Positions 61,503 through 64,000 of a DNA stretch of 64,000 nucleotides are shown here, in pieces (positions within the stretch are counted from its first letter, which is position 1; each line of letters starts with the position of its first letter). A model generated the notes under the pieces. The model did no database searches. It saw only the letters and a program-made list of their open reading frames with translations, and was not told where the DNA came from. Position numbers and translations under genes: made by a program. Origin of the DNA: Plasmodium brasilianum (taxonomy: Eukaryota; Apicomplexa; Aconoidasida; Haemosporida; Plasmodiidae); assembly GCF_023973825.1 (NCBI RefSeq), contig NC_090125.1:310001-374000 (forward strand). Reading direction: 5' to 3'.

Positions 61503-61718
61503 CCAGTTAAACCAGCTATACCAGTTAAACCAGCTATACCAGTTAAGCCAGCTATACCAGTTAAGCCAGCTATACCAGTTAAGCCAGCTATACCAGTTAA
61601 GCCAGCTATACCAGTTAAGCCAGCTATACCAGTTAAGCCAGCTATACCAGTTATACCAGCTATACCAGTTATACCAGCTATACCAGTTAAACCAGCTATA
61701 CCAGTTAAACCAGCTATG
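61503..61718. repeat. 18-bp minisatellite, twelve units plus decayed tail
   Basis: Twelve tandem copies of CCAGTTAAGCCAGCTATA, with AAA or ATA variants at the middle position, followed by a diverged tail to about 61745. The unit is itself two related 9-mers (CCAGTTAAR and CCAGCTATA). Being six codons long, it is open in one frame on each strand (Leu/Thr/Gly/Ile/Ala strings), but no gene is supported. Variants are grouped (two AAA, six AAG, two ATA, two AAA), which suggests block-wise expansion. Confidence 0.92.
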
Positions 61719-62585
61719 CCAGTTATACTAGATAAACTAGTTAAACTCAATAAAATTGCAAACCTTCCTAAACGTCTCAAATGTCTTAACTGCTTAAATT
61801 GGCAATATTTTGAAAAAAATAAAAAAAATCCTTTTCTGTGATTTTCATTATTTCTATGGAAATATAATTAAGAATTTAACTTTTTTAAAAATACTTAAAA
61901 CAGTATAATTGAAATTTTGTCAAAAAAAAAAAGGGGGAATAAAAATAGTAATATAAAAAATGAAAAAAGTTATATAAGCTATTTAAAAATTGGGACACAA
62001 TAAAATGCGTAATTATTCAAATTAACAATGAAAACTTGGGTATATTGAAAAGGGCTTTTATTTAAAATCTTCACTTTACATGTATTCATTAAATATACAT
62101 AAATAAAATAATATATAAATATATGTATATGCTCAAGTATTATATATATATATATATTTACAATAAAAACATTCACATAAACCTTTTTTTTTTTTCCAAA
62201 CTTGTATAATAAAAAAAAGGTTTAAGAAGAAAACAGTAAGTTAAAATAGGAGAAATGTAAAATTACGTAAAAAAGGATAAATATTATTCTTATATAAAAT
62301 AATATACGTAACTTATGACATATAATATATTTTGTGTATGTATTTAATAGTTTGAATGAGAATAATTATACTGATATTTTTGATAAATAATGTTATAAAA
62401 TATATACGAATGAATGCGAAATTTTAATTACGAAGGGAAGTATATTAAGATATAATCATAATTTACATATATAATATCCATATATATTATATTTTCTACC
62501 AATCTTGTAATAAGCAAAAGTACGTCACCTTTTAATTTATTTTTGAAGTTTAAACAAAAAAAAAAAAAAAAGAGAAAAAGTTCAA

Positions 62586-62601
62586 GCGGCGCGCGCTGCG
62601 G
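62586..62601. promoter_or_regulatory. GC-rich 16-mer upstream of the last gene
   Basis: GCGGCGCGCGCTGCGG is 15/16 G or C in DNA otherwise about 85% A+T. It lies 395 bp before the start codon at 62996 and is nearly self-complementary in the middle (GCGCGC). It could be a transcription-factor site or a local structure. No specific factor is assigned. Confidence 0.35.
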
Positions 62602-62907
62602 AAAGTTTAATTTTTGTTAAAAAAATTTCGAATAAAAATTTAAATTAACTGTTTTTTTTTTTTTTTTTTTATACGTTGTTTTGTTTTATTTTATTATTAT
62701 TATTTTTTTTTCTTTTGTAATATGGAAACATGTTTTTAATATATATAGGCTGTATGTTTTTTTATTGAATTATTTATACTTTAATAAATAGTTCATTTGT
62801 GTTCATGTGATATTGTGCTGCTTTTTTGTTTTCGCTTCGTTTGCTTCCTGGACAGTCAAGACTAACATACGTCACGTTGTTATATATGTACATATATATA
62901 TATACAT

Positions 62908-62915
62908 TGCATGCA
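62908..62915. promoter_or_regulatory. TGCATGCA palindrome
   Basis: A perfect 8-base palindrome 80 bp before the start codon at 62996. TGCATGCA is a reported binding word for an ApiAP2 factor in Plasmodium. A single copy in tandem-repeat-rich upstream DNA is weak evidence for function. Confidence 0.25.
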
Positions 62916-62995
62916 TATGTACAGTATATTTACATATTTATGTATACACACACACACATATATATATACAATGAATACATACATTTCCCTCTTCA

Positions 62996-64000
62996 ATGAA
63001 TCTTTGCCTCGTTAAACTACTTAGTTGTAAAAAGGTAACTAGGCAAAGACTGTACAAGTTCTGCGATGAGCAAAATTATCTAATCAATTTGACTCGTACT
63101 TACATTTACGACTACTTAGAATCCAAGTTAACGAATAAGAAAAAAGAATATAATGAAAACATAAATAAATATGTAGGAAAAATAGCTAATCATTTAAAAA
63201 TTAATAAAGAAAATTCAAACATTATATTTTCTTTACAAAAAATTTTGGACATATTTTTTTTTAATTATTTCGAATTTAATTATAAGTCTAAGTTAATTTT
63301 TTTGTATACCATACTGAATACAAAGAATGGGGAAAAGGATGGAAGTTCCTTAAGTGAAAGAATAATACAGGAAAAAAAAAAATATATTTTAAAGAATTTA
63401 TGTAAAATATTATTGCAATATGACATATACTATGTAAATGAAATACGACAAAAATATATAACCAAATTCATACAAATAGAGAAAGATAATAAAAAAGACT
63501 ATTTTTTTTTTCAAAAAAAAGAAATTTTCCATAGTTACTCACTTGTTCCATTTAATAAAAAAACATTTATGTACGATTTAGTAAACAATGCACAAAATTT
63601 AAAGGATCTCTCTATTCTTATTTATATTTTAAGAAATATATTTACTATATATAAAATTCAGTACAGTAAATTATTGGACAAGGTGTTAAGAAAATTCTAT
63701 TTATATTTTAAAGAATTATCATTGGTATTAGAACATAGTAATAGGGATCACTTGTATAATTACTCATTATTACCACTCAAAGATCAAAATAAAATAGAGC
63801 AAACTCAGAATATAAAAACCAGAGATATTATTTATTCTTTTTACCAACTTACATATATTAACAATAATAAGAAATATCAATTTCTTTTCTTGAAAATACT
63901 TGCGATAGTTAATAAATATTACATGCACATTCATATAAAAAGTGAAGACCAAAGTCAAGCTGCTACAAATGCAACGGATGTAGTTACTGTAAGTCGTACC
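62996..64000 (+). CDS. Conserved protein of unknown function, 3' end beyond window
   Basis: The frame is open for 335 codons from MNLCLVKLLSCKKV to the end of the window with no stop, so the gene continues outside. An upstream ATG at 62971 leads to a stop after 14 codons, which favours 62996 as the start. The N-terminus is short, basic and hydrophobic (Leu, Lys, Arg, Cys, few acidic residues), compatible with a mitochondrial presequence. The rest is helical, Lys/Asn/Tyr-rich and without recognised motif (for example LSILIYILRNIFTIYKIQYSKLLD). Helical repeats of this kind occur in Plasmodium organelle RNA-binding (RAP-type) proteins, but no RAP domain is visible in this part. The last bases contain ACT|GTAAGT, which might be a splice donor at 63989. 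Confidence 0.7.
   Translation, partial: MNLCLVKLLSCKKVTRQRLYKFCDEQNYLINLTRTYIYDYLESKLTNKKKEYNENINKYVGKIANHLKINKENSNIIFSLQKILDIFFFNYFEFNYKSKLIFLYTILNTKNGEKDGSSLSERIIQEKKKYILKNLCKILLQYDIYYVNEIRQKYITKFIQIEKDNKKDYFFFQKKEIFHSYSLVPFNKKTFMYDLVNNAQNLKDLSILIYILRNIFTIYKIQYSKLLDKVLRKFYLYFKELSLVLEHSNRDHLYNYSLLPLKDQNKIEQTQNIKTRDIIYSFYQLTYINNNKKYQFLFLKILAIVNKYYMHIHIKSEDQSQAATNATDVVTVSRT

Larger units (their letters stand above)
61394..62995. other. Divergent intergenic region
   Basis: The beta-propeller gene reads left and the last gene reads right, so promoters of both lie here. It contains the 18-bp minisatellite (61503-61718), a GC-rich 16-mer (62586-62601) and a TGCATGCA palindrome (62908-62915), each listed separately. 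The rest is AT-rich with long poly-T and poly-A runs. Confidence 0.65.

Noticed and set aside
61490..61780. Minus-strand frame starting with a signal-like [13 protein letters not shown] and continuing as GLTGIA repeats
   Set aside because: Open only through the minisatellite. The other strand is equally open, and no terminal domain or splice site supports it.
1..64000. Telomeric heptamers, CRISPR arrays, tRNA or rRNA genes, insertion sequences
   Set aside because: None was seen. No run of the Plasmodium telomere heptamer is present, no regularly spaced repeat-spacer array was found, and the only strongly GC-rich patch (62586-62601) is too short for a tRNA.

Overview
The window looks like the junction between a subtelomere and the core of a chromosome in a malaria parasite (Plasmodium). 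The evidence is an extreme A+T bias, long gene-free AT-rich spacers with poly-A/T and (TA)n tracts, two-exon genes with a hydrophobic first exon and an export (PEXEL-type) motif early in exon 2, two PHIST-domain genes and a tryptophan-rich antigen gene. PHIST plus tryptophan-rich families, with no var or rifin genes in view, fits a malariae/ovale-type species better than P. falciparum. I cannot fix the species from the sequence alone.

Layout. 1-11.6 kb is gene-free subtelomere with diverged repeats. 11.6-18.5 kb holds three exported-protein genes on the minus strand, each with two exons: PHIST (11611-12652), PHIST (14311-15211) and a two-membrane-segment exported protein (17435-18467). 22.6-34.1 kb holds three plus-strand genes. 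The first is a small membrane protein without signal peptide or PEXEL. The second is a tryptophan-rich antigen gene interrupted by one in-frame TAA. The third is a three-exon protein with a canonical PEXEL (RSLSE). These six probably act in the infected red cell.

From 35.8 kb the conserved core begins: MON1 (35780-38929, minus, three exons that I joined by phase and homology), a possible small membrane protein (39180-39785, minus), the spliceosomal helicase Aquarius (39984-47225, minus, 2413 codons), a 14-exon CDPK-like gene (49346-52714, plus), a membrane-bound thioredoxin/PDI-like protein (54100-55115, plus), a beta-propeller protein (57005-61393, minus) and the 5' part of an unrecognised gene that runs off the window (62996-64000, plus).

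The most interesting item is the CDPK-like gene. Joined by phase-consistent splice sites it gives a 420-residue protein with a recognisable kinase fold followed by EF-hand-like modules. However, HRD has become HKN, DFG is lost, and the EF-hand loops are degenerate, so it reads as a pseudokinase. Other items worth checking are the nonsense codon in the tryptophan-rich gene (possibly avoidable by a cryptic splice), an 18-bp minisatellite just upstream of the beta-propeller gene, an isolated GC-rich 16-mer near 62.6 kb, and diverged repeats in the first 2 kb. All exon joins were made by eye from GT-AG sites, reading phase and family alignment.
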